The notes under the pieces are model-generated. The model was not told where the DNA came from and did no database searches. It saw only the letters and a list, made by a program, of their open reading frames with translations. Shown here piece after piece: positions 9,224-18,232 of a stretch of 64,000 nt of DNA. Origin of the DNA: Rhodanobacteraceae bacterium (GTDB lineage Bacteria; Pseudomonadota; Gammaproteobacteria; Xanthomonadales; Rhodanobacteraceae); the NCBI GenBank assembly GCA_030167125.1, contig CP126531.1, forward strand, positions 620,001-684,000, read 5' to 3'. Both the position numbers and the translations under genes were made by a program. Position 1 is the stretch's first letter. Each line of letters starts with the position of its first letter.

Positions 9224-10996
9224 ATGCCGTCCATCCGCCCGCTCCCGCCGGAACTCGTCAACCAGATCGCCGCGGGCGAGGTCATCGAACGCCCTGCATC
9301 GGTGGTGAAGGAACTGGCCGAGAACAGCCTCGATGCGGGCGCGCATCGCATCGACATCGAAGTCGAGCAGGGCGGCATGCGCCTGATCCGCGTGCGCGAC
9401 GACGGCGCGGGCATCCCGGCCGACGAACTGCCGCTGGCGCTGGCGCCGCACGCGACCAGCAAGATCGCGACGTTCGATGACCTGACGCGCGTCGCCAGTA
9501 TGGGTTTTCGCGGCGAGGCACTGGCATCGATCGCGTCGGTATCGCGGATGACGATCACGTCGCGGCGCGCGGGCGACGATCGCGCCATGTGCATCGACGC
9601 GCAGGGCACGCGAGCGCCGCAACCCGCCGCGCATCCGGTCGGCACCACCATCGAGGTGCGCGACCTGTTCCACGCAGTCCCGGCGCGGCGCAAGTTCCTG
9701 CGCGCCGAGCGCACCGAGTTCGGCCACATCGACGAGCTGGTGCGTTCGCTGGCGCTGGCGCGTCCCGACGTCGAATTCCGGTTGATCCACGACGGCAGGC
9801 CGGTGCGCATGCTGAAACCCGCGACGGACGAATCCGCGCAACTGCAACGCGCGGGTGATTTGCTCGGCGAAACCTTCGCGCAAAACTGCCTGCGCATCGA
9901 ACACGCGGCGGCCGGTTTGTCGCTGCGCGGCTGGATCGGCTTGCCGACGGCGTCGCGCGCGCAGGCCGACCAGCAATACTTCCACGTCAATGGACGCCTG
10001 GTGCGCGACAAGAGCGTCGCGCACGCGGTGCGGCAGGCATACGAAGACGTGCTGTACCACGGCCGTCATCCGGCGTTCGTGCTGTTCCTGGAACTCGACC
10101 CCGCCGCGGTGGATGTCAACGTGCATCCGGCCAAGCGCGAAGTGCGGTTTCGCGACGCGCGCCTGGTCCACGATTTCATGTTCCATGCATTGCACGATGC
10201 GGTTGCGGGCACGCGCGCGGGCGAATCGCACGCTATTGCGGCAGATGCCATGCCCGCATACGCGGTGGGTGCAGCGTACAACGTTTACGCGCCACCGCGC
10301 CAATTCGGTCTCGGCGTGCGTGAAGCGCCGGCCGACCCTTACGCGGCGCTGCTGGGCGAACGTGCGCCGGCTGCCATCGCCGCTCCGTTGCCGGAAACCG
10401 AAGCCGGCGAAGCACCGCCGCTCGGCTACGCGCTGGCGCAGCTCGCGGGCATCTACATCCTTGCCGAAAACGCGCACGGGCTGGTGCTGGTCGATATGCA
10501 CGCCGCGCACGAGCGCGTTACCTATGAAAAGTTGAAGGCCGCGCGCGATGCCCGCGAGGTGCGCGCGCAACACCTGCTGGTGCCGGAAGCGATCGCGGTC
10601 AGCGAGCGTGAGGCCGCGGCGGCCGAGGAGTACGCCGAAACGCTGGCGGGTTACGGGCTGGAACTCGATCGAAGCGGCCCGCGCCAGGTGACGGTGCGCC
10701 GCATCCCCGCGATGCTAGATGGCGCCGACGCGGCGCAGCTCGCGCGCGACGTGCTGGGCGAACTCGCCGAGCACGGCAACTCGCGCAAGCTCGAAGAGTT
10801 GCAGAACGAGTTGCTGTCGACGATGGCCTGCCACGGTTCGGTGCGCGCGCACCGGCGCCTGACGATTCCCGAGATGAATGCGCTGCTGCGCGAAATGGAA
10901 GCGACCGAACGCTCCGGCCAATGCAACCACGGCCGGCCGACGTGGACGCAGCTTTCCATTCCGGAACTCGACAAATTGTTCTTGCGCGGAAGATGA
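9224..10996 (+). CDS. mutL: DNA mismatch repair protein MutL, endonuclease-type
   Basis: MutL couples mismatch recognition by MutS to strand removal. The 590-residue protein has the GHKL ATPase motifs ENSLDAG (33-39), DDGAGI (59-64), ATSK (77-80) and GFRGEAL (94-100). Near residue 424 is [12 protein letters not shown], which matches the metal-binding endonuclease motif DMHA-x2-E-x4-E. ACHGS (535-539) and CNHGRP (567-572) supply the remaining C-terminal metal-site blocks. Such MutLs nick DNA themselves and are found where MutH is absent, unlike E. coli. ATG 9224 is preferred over an in-frame TTG nine bases earlier. A long open stretch upstream in this frame is only the shadow of ppnN. Confidence 0.96.
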   Translation: MPSIRPLPPELVNQIAAGEVIERPASVVKELAENSLDAGAHRIDIEVEQGGMRLIRVRDDGAGIPADELPLALAPHATSKIATFDDLTRVASMGFRGEALASIASVSRMTITSRRAGDDRAMCIDAQGTRAPQPAAHPVGTTIEVRDLFHAVPARRKFLRAERTEFGHIDELVRSLALARPDVEFRLIHDGRPVRMLKPATDESAQLQRAGDLLGETFAQNCLRIEHAAAGLSLRGWIGLPTASRAQADQQYFHVNGRLVRDKSVAHAVRQAYEDVLYHGRHPAFVLFLELDPAAVDVNVHPAKREVRFRDARLVHDFMFHALHDAVAGTRAGESHAIAADAMPAYAVGAAYNVYAPPRQFGLGVREAPADPYAALLGERAPAAIAAPLPETEAGEAPPLGYALAQLAGIYILAENAHGLVLVDMHAAHERVTYEKLKAARDAREVRAQHLLVPEAIAVSEREAAAAEEYAETLAGYGLELDRSGPRQVTVRRIPAMLDGADAAQLARDVLGELAEHGNSRKLEELQNELLSTMACHGSVRAHRRLTIPEMNALLREMEATERSGQCNHGRPTWTQLSIPELDKLFLRGR

Positions 10997-10999
10997 GCG

Positions 11000-11836
11000 A
11001 TGGATAAGGACGACACCTACGCGCAGGAAGTCGAACGCTGGCACAAGGCGCGCATCGCGCGGCTGACCGCGCCGGACGGCTGGCTGAGCTTGGTCGGCCT
11101 CGACTGGCTGCAGCCGGGTACGAACCGCCTCGGCAGCGCAGCGGACAACGACATCGTGTTGGCCAAGGCGCCGGCGCATCTCGGCACGATCACGTGGGCG
11201 GAAGACGGCACGCTTTCGATTTCGCTCGACCACGATTCCGGTGCAACGATCGACGGCAAGCCCGCAACGAACGCCGTGCTGCTGGACGACAGCCACGCCG
11301 CGCCGACCACGGTTGCGTTCGGCAGCGTCAACTTCATCGCCATCGACCGCGGCGGCCGCAAGGGCTTGCGCGTGCGCGACAGCGAAGCGGAGACGCGCAC
11401 GCAGTTCGCCGGCATCGAACGTTTTCCGGTCGGTCCCGCGTGGCGGATCGTCGCCGAATGGCAGCCGCTGGACCCGCCGTTCCAGTTGGCGACCGGCACC
11501 GTGATCGGCACCATCGAAAACTATCCCGCGCCCGGCAAGGCGGTGTTCGAACGGGAAGGCCAGCGTTTCGAGCTGTATCCGGTCATCGAGGTGCCCGGCG
11601 ACACGCAACTGTTCCTGATCTTCGCCGACGCCACCTCCGGCAAGGAAACCTACGGCGCGGCCCGGTTCCTGTACGCTGACATGCCGCGCGACGGCAGGAT
11701 CGTGCTGGACTTCAACAAGGCCTACAACCCGCCGTGCGCGTTCACGCCGTATGCGACCTGTCCCTTGGCGCCGCCGGAAAACCGGCTGGCGTTGCGGGTG
11801 GCGGCGGGGGAGCTGAAGTATCGTAAAAGCCCTTGA
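11000..11836 (+). CDS. DUF1684 family protein
   Basis: A 278-residue protein of unknown function. The hallmark of the family is the C-terminal block DFNKAYNPPCAFTPYATC followed by LAPPENRL. The N-terminus (VERWHKARIARLTAPDGWLS) is also typical, and the middle reads like a small forkhead-associated-like or beta-rich fold. No signal peptide or membrane segment is visible, so it is probably cytoplasmic. It begins three bases after the mutL stop and is likely cotranscribed with it. Confidence 0.85.
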   Translation: MDKDDTYAQEVERWHKARIARLTAPDGWLSLVGLDWLQPGTNRLGSAADNDIVLAKAPAHLGTITWAEDGTLSISLDHDSGATIDGKPATNAVLLDDSHAAPTTVAFGSVNFIAIDRGGRKGLRVRDSEAETRTQFAGIERFPVGPAWRIVAEWQPLDPPFQLATGTVIGTIENYPAPGKAVFEREGQRFELYPVIEVPGDTQLFLIFADATSGKETYGAARFLYADMPRDGRIVLDFNKAYNPPCAFTPYATCPLAPPENRLALRVAAGELKYRKSP

Positions 11837-11938
11837 AACAAGGGAACCTTTGCGGCCGGTGACGTTCAAAGTTGGCAATGCCTGCGGCGCCACGGAACGC
11901 CTTGGCATTCTTTGCAAAAAGCGGGATTCGGAACCGAC

Positions 11939-12652
11939 ATGAGCAGGATCGTCATCGTGCTGGTGCTTGCGGCGGGCGCGCTGTTGCCGGCCGGCGTGCT
12001 GCTGGCGCAACCGCCGAAAACCTCGGCCGCGTCCGCCACCGACCGGGCCGAGCTTTCGTATGCGCTCGGCTACGCGGCGGGCCGCGACCTGCAACAGCGC
12101 CAGCCCGACGTCGATCTCGGGACGGTCATGCGCGGCGTGCAGGACGGCTATTCGCGCAGGAAACCCGAATATCCGCCGCAGACCATGCAGCGCGTGTTGC
12201 AGGACATGGAGGCCAGGATGATCGCCCAGGCGCGCGCGGCCTACCAGAAGCTCGCCACCGACAACTTGCAGAAGGCGCGCGCGTTCTTCGCCGAGAACGG
12301 CAAGAAGCAGGGCGTGATCACCTTGCCGTCCGGCGTGCAGTACAAGGTGCTCGATGGCGGCAAGGATGACAAGAGTCCGACCGTCGACAGCGAAGTGACG
12401 CTGCAATACCGCGGGCAATTCCTCGACGGCACCGTGTTCGCCGACACCGCGGACAACGGCAAGCCGGCGGTATTCCCGGTCAACCGCATGATTCCCGGCT
12501 GGCGCCAAATCATCACCCGCATGCACGTGGGCGACCATTGGCAGGTGTTCGTGCCACCCGACCAGGCCTACGGCATCCGCGGCGACCTGCCGCGCATCGG
12601 ACCCAACGAGGCGTTGGTGTTCGACATCCGCTTGCTCGCCGTGCAGCCTTGA
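11939..12652 (+). CDS. FKBP-type peptidyl-prolyl cis-trans isomerase, exported
   Basis: A Mip/FkpA-like periplasmic folding helper. Residues 1-23 form a signal peptide ending near LLAQPP. A helical FKBP N-terminal dimerisation domain follows (ELSYALGYAAGRDLQQ, about residues 40-130), and the C-terminal FKBP catalytic domain begins near VQYKVLDGG and includes VTLQYRGQFLDGTVF and IPGWRQIITRM. The total is 237 residues, close to other FkpA-type proteins. I chose ATG 11939, which places the signal peptide at the very start; a TTG nine codons upstream is less likely. The 102-base gap before it shows no other feature that I recognise. Confidence 0.9.
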   Translation: MSRIVIVLVLAAGALLPAGVLLAQPPKTSAASATDRAELSYALGYAAGRDLQQRQPDVDLGTVMRGVQDGYSRRKPEYPPQTMQRVLQDMEARMIAQARAAYQKLATDNLQKARAFFAENGKKQGVITLPSGVQYKVLDGGKDDKSPTVDSEVTLQYRGQFLDGTVFADTADNGKPAVFPVNRMIPGWRQIITRMHVGDHWQVFVPPDQAYGIRGDLPRIGPNEALVFDIRLLAVQP

Positions 12653-12704
12653 GGCCTCGCGCAACAGGCGCATCGATTCACCTGCGTTGCGTTACGCTTG
12701 GCGG

Positions 12705-12902
12705 ATGCGGATCGAACCCGCCAGCCTCGACGAAACCCCGGTCAGCCCGTGCATCGGCGTGTGCCGCATGGACGCCGATGGCCTGTGCATCGGTTGCCGC
12801 CGCACGCTGGCGGAAATCGCGCGCTGGGGCACGATGAGCAACGACGACCGCAAACGCTGGATGCGCGAGCAGCAACCGTTGCGTCCGCCGCCGCGGCCAT
12901 GA
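12705..12902 (+). CDS. DUF1289 family small cysteine-rich protein
   Basis: A 65-residue protein with the pattern PCIGVCRMDADGLCIGCRRT, four cysteines that probably hold a metal or an Fe-S cluster, followed by EIARW as in the DUF1289 family. Function is unknown. ATG 12705 is chosen with GGCGG just upstream; an in-frame TTG at 12687 would add six residues. Its stop overlaps the start of the Nudix gene (ATGA), the usual partnership for this family in many proteobacteria. Confidence 0.85.
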   Translation: MRIEPASLDETPVSPCIGVCRMDADGLCIGCRRTLAEIARWGTMSNDDRKRWMREQQPLRPPPRP

Positions 12903-13504
12903 CGCACGGGTTCGATGCCATCACGCGCGCGTTGCATCCGCTCGAGTCGCCGCCCGCGCCGCCTGCATGGAACCACGATCACCTGCTCGACCTGATCGGC
13001 GAAGGACCGCGCGCGGATGCCGCGGTGCTGATGGCGATCCGCGACGTGCCGGAACCGCGCATGGTTTTCACGCTGCGCCGCGAGGACCTCGCGCACCACG
13101 CGGGCCAGGTGAGTTTTCCCGGCGGACGCACCGACCACGGCGACGCCGGCGCGATCGAAACCGCGCTGCGCGAAAGCCGCGAGGAAATCGCGCTGGATCC
13201 GAATGCCGTCGAGCCGCTGGGGTTCATCGATTGCCTGGAAACCGTCAGCGGTTTCTGCGTGACGCCGGTTGTCGCACGTTTGGCCGGCGACGCCGTGCTG
13301 GTGCCGCAACCGGACGAAGTGGCGAAGCTGTTCGAAGTGCCGCTCGATTTCCTGCTGGATTCCGCCAACCTGCGCCGATTCGATTTCCGCGCACGCGGCG
13401 AGCCGCGCAAGGTGTACGAGTACGTCGGCGTCGAACCGCGCATCTGGGGCGCGACGGCGGCGATGCTGGTGAACCTGATGCAAAGAATGGGTCTGATGAA
13501 ATGA
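12899..13504 (+). CDS. Nudix hydrolase, CoA pyrophosphatase (NudL-like)
   Basis: A 201-residue Nudix protein predicted to cleave the pyrophosphate of coenzyme A and related molecules. The segment QVSFPGGRTD leads into the Nudix helix TALRESREEIAL, which carries the metal-binding REEIA core. The same arrangement, FPGG followed by ALREA-EE, is typical of NudL. The tail VWGATAAMLVNLM-like region (IWGATAAMLVNL) is another family landmark. Start and stop overlap both neighbours by four bases, so DUF1289, this gene and the sulfurtransferase are translationally coupled. Confidence 0.9.
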   Translation: MTHGFDAITRALHPLESPPAPPAWNHDHLLDLIGEGPRADAAVLMAIRDVPEPRMVFTLRREDLAHHAGQVSFPGGRTDHGDAGAIETALRESREEIALDPNAVEPLGFIDCLETVSGFCVTPVVARLAGDAVLVPQPDEVAKLFEVPLDFLLDSANLRRFDFRARGEPRKVYEYVGVEPRIWGATAAMLVNLMQRMGLMK

Positions 13505-14352
13505 AAGCGAGCGACGTGTTGATGGATGCGAAAACGCTGGCGGCGCTGACGCCGGGATCGGTGCTGATCGTCGATTGCCGGTTTGCGCTGGCCGATCCCG
13601 CGAAGGGCGAACGCGATTTCCTGCAAGCGCACATTCCGGGTGCGGTGTACGCGAGTCTCGACCACGATCTTTCCGATCTTTCGAAAAAAGGTTTGGGCCG
13701 GCACCCCTTGCCGGACGTGGCGGCATTCGCGCGCACGCTTTCGCGCTGGGGCTGGCGCAAGGGGCAATGGATCGTGGCCTACGACGACGCGGGCGGCGCG
13801 CTGGCCGCGGCGCGGTTGTGGTGGATGCTGCGGCTTGCCGACATCGATGCCTGCGTGCTGGATGGCGGCTGGCAGGCGTGGCTTGCGGCGTCGCTGCCTG
13901 TCGAGCGCGGTGCGGCGGCGCCGCGCGAAGTGACGGTGGTCGACTTGCCTGCCGATCCGACGGCGGTGGTTTATTTCGAGGAACTGGAAGCGTTGCGCGG
14001 CAAGCCGTCGACGCTGTTGCTGGACGCGCGTGCGGCGCCGCGCTTTCGCGGTGAATCGGAACCCATCGATCGCGCCGCGGGCCACGTGCCCGGTGCGCGC
14101 AACCGTCCGTTCTCGCAGAACCTGGCTGGCGACGGACGCTTCAAGCCCGCGGAAACCCTGCGTGCGGAATTCTCGACCTTGCTGGGCGATCGCGCACCGC
14201 GCGACGTCGTGCACATGTGCGGTTCCGGCGTCACGGCCTGCCACAACCTGCTGGCGATGGAAGCCGCGGGATTGCACGGCTCGCGCGTGTTCGCGCCGTC
14301 GTGGAGCGGTTGGGTGGGTGATCCCTCGCGCGCCGTCGCCACCGGCGACTAG
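13501..14352 (+). CDS. sseA: 3-mercaptopyruvate sulfurtransferase, two rhodanese domains
   Basis: It transfers sulfur from mercaptopyruvate or a similar donor to thiol acceptors. The 283-residue protein has an inactive N-terminal rhodanese domain (LIVDCRFALADP, HIPGAVYASL) and a catalytic C-terminal domain with HMCGSGVTA, whose Cys240 carries the persulfide. The CGSGVTA loop is the mercaptopyruvate type rather than the thiosulfate type (CRxGx[RT]). ATG 13501 overlaps the Nudix stop. Its own stop TAG overlaps by two bases the stop of the convergent PagL-like gene, leaving no room for a terminator. Confidence 0.92.
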   Translation: MKASDVLMDAKTLAALTPGSVLIVDCRFALADPAKGERDFLQAHIPGAVYASLDHDLSDLSKKGLGRHPLPDVAAFARTLSRWGWRKGQWIVAYDDAGGALAAARLWWMLRLADIDACVLDGGWQAWLAASLPVERGAAAPREVTVVDLPADPTAVVYFEELEALRGKPSTLLLDARAAPRFRGESEPIDRAAGHVPGARNRPFSQNLAGDGRFKPAETLRAEFSTLLGDRAPRDVVHMCGSGVTACHNLLAMEAAGLHGSRVFAPSWSGWVGDPSRAVATGD

Positions 14353-14834
14353 AACTTCACGCCGCCCAGCAACATCGTTTCACCCAGGTTCTTGCCGCCG
14401 CCGATCAGGTGCGCGTTGGAGATGTGCCGCAGCATCACGGTGAAGTGGCCGCCCTGCCAGCCGGCGCTGGTCATGAATTCGAAGCGGCTGGAGAGCGCGT
14501 CGGTGCGGGTGCTGGTCGCGGCCAGTTGCTCGCTGACGAACCAGTGATGGTCCGCCGACAGCACGCGCACGCCGCCGCCGGCCACGAATACCTCGTGGTG
14601 CAGGTCATCGTTGCGGGTATCGCGCGAATCGATCCAGCCGAGCGTGCCGATCGGTTCGAAATGGACGTGGTTGTCTTCGGGCCGCTCGCCGAACACGCTG
14701 GCGAAGACGGCGGCGGTGGTGCGTTCCCCCGACGTGACGCTGGGGCCGGCAGTCACGTCGAAACCCGCGGCCAGCGCGGGCGCGCACATCAACAGGCAGG
14801 CCGAGGCGGCCAATCCACGCGGGATGTTCCTCAT
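14349..14834 (-). CDS. PagL-like lipid A deacylase / acyloxyacyl hydrolase family outer-membrane protein
   Basis: Predicted outer-membrane beta-barrel that removes the 3-O-acyl chain of lipid A. The 161-residue precursor has a signal peptide (cleavage near ALAAG, residue 23) and ends in Phe, as barrel proteins do. The C-terminal block has His137, Ser139, Asn140 and Glu152 in RHISNAHLIGGGKNLGE, matching the PagL His-Ser-Glu triad order with one extra residue between Ser and Glu. Family assignment rests on this motif and the size, so it is likely but not certain. It is divergent from the marR efflux operon and shares its operator region, which suggests joint control of efflux and lipid A modification. 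Confidence 0.72.
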   Translation of the reverse strand: MRNIPRGLAASACLLMCAPALAAGFDVTAGPSVTSGERTTAAVFASVFGERPEDNHVHFEPIGTLGWIDSRDTRNDDLHHEVFVAGGGVRVLSADHHWFVSEQLAATSTRTDALSSRFEFMTSAGWQGGHFTVMLRHISNAHLIGGGKNLGETMLLGGVKF

Positions 14835-14909
14835 TGCGGTGCTCCTTGGGTGCTTCTCGTTGTCGTCCTGGCAAACGCGGTGCAGGGCGCGAGTTGTATG
14901 GTTGCCGTA

Positions 14910-14949
14910 AATATAATTGCCTTGACAATTAAAGCCAAGACAGTATCAT
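14910..14949. promoter_or_regulatory. divergent promoters with overlapping MarR-type palindrome
   Basis: On the plus strand TTGACA (14922-14927) and TATCAT (14944-14949) with a 16-base spacer form a strong sigma-70 promoter for marR. On the minus strand TTGGCT (complement of 14933-14938) and TATATT (complement of 14910-14915) with 17 bases between could drive the PagL-like gene. The perfect inverted repeat TAATTG-CCTTGA-CAATTA (14914-14931) covers the plus -35 and the minus -10, the expected place for MarR autorepression. Confidence 0.7.
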
Positions 14950-14956
14950 CCTCGGC

Positions 14957-15430
14957 ATGAATCGTGCTGAAACCCCGTCCGATCGTTCCTTCCAGCTGTG
15001 CCGGCTGATCGGGCGGCTGCGCGCGGAATTCGTGACCGGGGTCGAGCAGGAGATGACGCGGCAGGGGGTGGACCTGAACTTCACTCAGTTCCTCGCGCTG
15101 AAGCTGCTCGGCCACGAGGAGCCGCTGACGCCGGTCGAACTCGCGCGCGCGCTGCACTACAACCCGGGCGCGCTGACGCGCTTGCTGGACAAACTGGAAC
15201 AACGTGGCTATCTCAAGCGGGTTCCTGATCCGGTCGACCGGCGCGCGCTGCGGCTCGAACTGACCGCGCAAGGCAGGAGCCTGCGCAAGCGCGTGATCGG
15301 CTATTGCGATGCCGTCGCGGAACGCACCTTTGCATGCACCACGTCGCGCGAGCGTGAGACCTTGCACGGCGTATTGACGCGCGTACTGGAAGACGTCCGC
15401 ACGCGGCGCGAAGCGCACGAACGGGGTTGA
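14957..15430 (+). CDS. MarR-family transcriptional regulator of the efflux operon
   Basis: A 157-residue winged-helix repressor resembling EmrR/MprA-type regulators. Helical dimer segments flank a DNA-binding core at about residues 45-110: LTPVELARALHYNPGALTRLL is the helix-turn-helix (quoted in two halves, LTPVELARAL and NPGALTRLL), and DPVDRRALRL is the wing. It heads an operon with an outer-membrane factor, emrA and two emrB genes. The strong promoter ends only seven bases before the ATG, so its mRNA should be leaderless or nearly so, and no ribosome-binding site is present. It probably represses its own operon from the palindrome at 14914-14931. Confidence 0.93.
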   Translation: MNRAETPSDRSFQLCRLIGRLRAEFVTGVEQEMTRQGVDLNFTQFLALKLLGHEEPLTPVELARALHYNPGALTRLLDKLEQRGYLKRVPDPVDRRALRLELTAQGRSLRKRVIGYCDAVAERTFACTTSRERETLHGVLTRVLEDVRTRREAHERG

Positions 15431-15477
15431 TTCGCGGCACTCCGCCCCAAGCTCAATCGACTTTTCCGGCCATCATC

Positions 15478-16986
15478 ATGACCCTTCAGGTTTCCAGACA
15501 TCGTCTCGGCCTTGCCGTTGCGTTCACGGCCAGCATCCTCGCCGGTTGCGCCAGCACCGGAGGGCTGCGTTCGACCGCGACGCCGATGCAAGCGGGTGAC
15601 CTGCACGCCGAACGAAGCCTCGCCGGCGTCCAGCTCGACGCCGCCGCATGGCCGCAGAAAGGCTGGTGGAAGGCCATAGGTGACGCGCAGCTCGACACGT
15701 TGGTGGATGAGGCGCTCGCCGACAATCCCGACATGGCGCTGGTCGATGCGCGCGTGCGCGCGGCGCTCGCCGCCGCCGGCGCCGCCGACGCCGCGCGCAA
15801 GCCGACGCTGAATGGCGGCGCCAGCGCGGCGGGCGCGCGCGTGCCGCCGCTGCTGCCGCCGATCGCCTCGGGCCATTTCGGCGTGATCCGCTACGGCTAT
15901 CTCAGCTTCAAGTGGGACATCGACCTGGGGGGCGGCAAGCGCGCCGCGTGGCAAGCCGCCGTCGGCAACGCGCGCGCGGCGGAAGTCGATGCGCAGGCCG
16001 CGCGCCTGAAACTTTCGGCCGACGTGGTGCAGGCGTATTTCGGCCTTGCCGGCGCGTACGCGCAACGCGACCTCGCCAACGAGGAATTGCAGCGCGCGCA
16101 GGATTTCCTGAACCTCACCAACAAGCGCGTCGCCAACGGCATCGACAGCAAGTTTTCGCTGGCGCGAATCCAGGGCGAAGCGGCAAGCGATCGCGCGCAC
16201 CTCGAAGCCGCCGACAACGAAGTGCACGCCGGCGGCCTGGTGCTCGCGGCGCTGCTCGGCAAGGGCCCGGACCGTGCGCTGTCGATCACGCGTCCAGCCT
16301 TGCCAGCGATTCCTGCGCTGGCGCTGCCGAGCGATTTGCCCGCCGACCTGCTGGGTCGTCGCCCCGACGTGGTGGCCGCGCGCTGGCGTGTGGAAGCCGC
16401 GGGCAAGGACATCAAGGCGGCCAAGGCCAAGTTCCTGCCGAACATCAGCATCAGTTCGCTGGCGGGCCTGATCGCGCCGTCCACGCTCGATCTGTTTTCG
16501 CTGACCAATCGCTTCTACACGATCCAGCCGGCGCTGAGCCTGCCGATCTTCGAAGGCGGCGCGCTGCGCGCCAACCTCGCCGGCAAGGACGCGGCGCGCG
16601 ACATCGCGGTCGCGCAGTACAACCAGACGCTGGTGCACGCGATCAACCAGGTCGCGACGCAGGTCGACGACGTGCGTTCGCTGGATGCGCAGGTGGCCGA
16701 CGCCGAAAACGCGCGCGGCAGCGCCGCGGATGCGTACAAGCTCGCGATGCAGCGCTACCGCGCCGGCGTCGGCAATTACCTGGAAGCCCTCAGCGTGCGC
16801 CAGGAACTGATCGCGGCCGAACAGCAACTGTCATCGCTGCAGACCCGGCGCAGCACCGCGTGGGCTGCATTGAATGAAGCGCTCGGCGGCGGCTTCACGC
16901 CTGCGAAAGACGCGCCTGCGCTCGCCACCATGACTTCCACCCCGCCGACTTCCCCTTCGACATCCGCGGACAAGGCCAGACAATGA
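15478..16986 (+). CDS. outer-membrane factor of a tripartite efflux pump (NodT/OprM family lipoprotein)
   Basis: Forms the trimeric outer-membrane exit duct for the EmrAB pump encoded next. The 502-residue precursor has a lipoprotein signal with lipobox LAGC (Cys24). It then carries two outer-membrane efflux repeats rich in coiled-coil helices, with DLGGGKRAAWQAA and LGRRPDVVAARWRVE as recognisable family blocks. The C-terminal tail is Thr/Ser/Pro-rich. ATG 15478 is chosen because the signal peptide begins there; the gap after marR is 47 bases. Its stop overlaps the emrA start (ATGA). Confidence 0.92.
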   Translation: MTLQVSRHRLGLAVAFTASILAGCASTGGLRSTATPMQAGDLHAERSLAGVQLDAAAWPQKGWWKAIGDAQLDTLVDEALADNPDMALVDARVRAALAAAGAADAARKPTLNGGASAAGARVPPLLPPIASGHFGVIRYGYLSFKWDIDLGGGKRAAWQAAVGNARAAEVDAQAARLKLSADVVQAYFGLAGAYAQRDLANEELQRAQDFLNLTNKRVANGIDSKFSLARIQGEAASDRAHLEAADNEVHAGGLVLAALLGKGPDRALSITRPALPAIPALALPSDLPADLLGRRPDVVAARWRVEAAGKDIKAAKAKFLPNISISSLAGLIAPSTLDLFSLTNRFYTIQPALSLPIFEGGALRANLAGKDAARDIAVAQYNQTLVHAINQVATQVDDVRSLDAQVADAENARGSAADAYKLAMQRYRAGVGNYLEALSVRQELIAAEQQLSSLQTRRSTAWAALNEALGGGFTPAKDAPALATMTSTPPTSPSTSADKARQ

Positions 16987-18215
16987 CTTCGCCCATCAAT
17001 CCCAACCCCGTTACCGACGACGAACGCGCCGACCAGCTCAAGGCCAGGCGCCTGAACAGGCGCCGCTGGCTGCTGCGCGGGCTCGTCGCGGTGATCGTGA
17101 TCGTCGCGATCATCTGGGCGCTGTACCACTTCATGGTCGGCCGCTGGTACGAGGGCACCGACGACGCGTACGTCAACGGCAACGTGGTGCAGATCACGCC
17201 GCAGGTGCCGGGCACCGTCATCAGCATCGGCGCCGACGACAACGACTACGTGCGCGAAGGCCAGGTACTGGTGAAGATGGACCCGTCCGACGCCGACGTT
17301 GCGCTGGCGCAGGCCGAAGCCACGCTGGCGCAGACCGTGCGCAAGGTGCGCGGCCTGTACAGCACCGTGCACACGTCGAAGGCCGACGTCGCCGCGCGCG
17401 AGGCCGTGGTGAAGCAGGCGCAGGCCGACTTCCAGCGCCGCAAGGGGTTGGCGGCATCGGGCGCGATTTCCGCCGAGGAACTCTCGCACGCACGCGATGC
17501 ATTGACCACCGCCGAGAGCGCGCTGACCGCGGCGCAGGCGCAGCTCGCAACGTCCAGCGCGCTGGTTTCCGATACGCAGATCGCGACGCATCCCGACGTG
17601 AAGGCGGCGGCCGCGCAAGTGCGCGCCGCGTGGTTGAACGACCAGCGCATGACGTTGATCGCGCCGGTTTCGGGTTACGTCGCCAAGCGCACTGTGCAGG
17701 TCGGCCAGCGCGTGCAACCGGGCACGCCGCTGATGGCGGTGGTGCCGCTGCACCAGCTCTGGGTCGATGCGAACTTCAAGGAAACCCAGTTGACCGACAT
17801 GCGCATCGGCCAGCCGGTGACGCTGACGTCCGACATCTACGGCGGCTCGGTGAAGTACCACGGCAAGGTGGTGGGCCTCGGCATCGGCACCGGCAGCGCG
17901 TTCTCGCTGCTGCCCGCGCAGAACGCGTCGGGCAACTGGATCAAGATCGTGCAGCGCTTGCCGGTGCGCATTTCCATCGACCCCAAGGATCTCGACAAGC
18001 ATCCGCTGCGCGTCGGCCTGTCGATGGACGTGTCGGTGAACCTGCACGACCAGTCCGGTCCGATGCTTTCGCAGCAGCCGGTGGAACATCCGGTGTTCAG
18101 CACCGACGTGTACGCGCGCAGCAAGGCCGAAGCGGATGAGTTGATCGACAAGATCATCCACGAGAACAGCGGGCCGGTGACGAGCGCGCCGAGCACCGCG
18201 GCCGCGGCGCAGTGA
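16983..18215 (+). CDS. emrA: EmrA-type membrane fusion protein (HlyD family)
   Basis: Periplasmic adaptor that links the EmrB transporter to the outer-membrane duct. The 410-residue protein has one N-terminal membrane anchor at about residues 32-52. The start of the lipoyl/barrel module is YEGTDDAYVNGNVVQITPQV, the EmrA signature. A long alpha-helical hairpin (repeated AQAEA, TTAESALTAAQAQL) and a second barrel half beginning LIAPVSGYVAKRTVQVG follow. It overlaps the outer-membrane factor by four bases. A family-B repeat then separates it from emrB by 189 bases. Confidence 0.94.
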   Translation: MTSPINPNPVTDDERADQLKARRLNRRRWLLRGLVAVIVIVAIIWALYHFMVGRWYEGTDDAYVNGNVVQITPQVPGTVISIGADDNDYVREGQVLVKMDPSDADVALAQAEATLAQTVRKVRGLYSTVHTSKADVAAREAVVKQAQADFQRRKGLAASGAISAEELSHARDALTTAESALTAAQAQLATSSALVSDTQIATHPDVKAAAAQVRAAWLNDQRMTLIAPVSGYVAKRTVQVGQRVQPGTPLMAVVPLHQLWVDANFKETQLTDMRIGQPVTLTSDIYGGSVKYHGKVVGLGIGTGSAFSLLPAQNASGNWIKIVQRLPVRISIDPKDLDKHPLRVGLSMDVSVNLHDQSGPMLSQQPVEHPVFSTDVYARSKAEADELIDKIIHENSGPVTSAPSTAAAAQ

Positions 18216-18232
18216 CGCGAGGTTCACGCGGA

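Noticed and set aside
10715-12673. Minus-strand open frame of 652 codons across mutL, DUF1684 and the FKBP gene
   Set aside because: It spans three supported genes and shows no domain.
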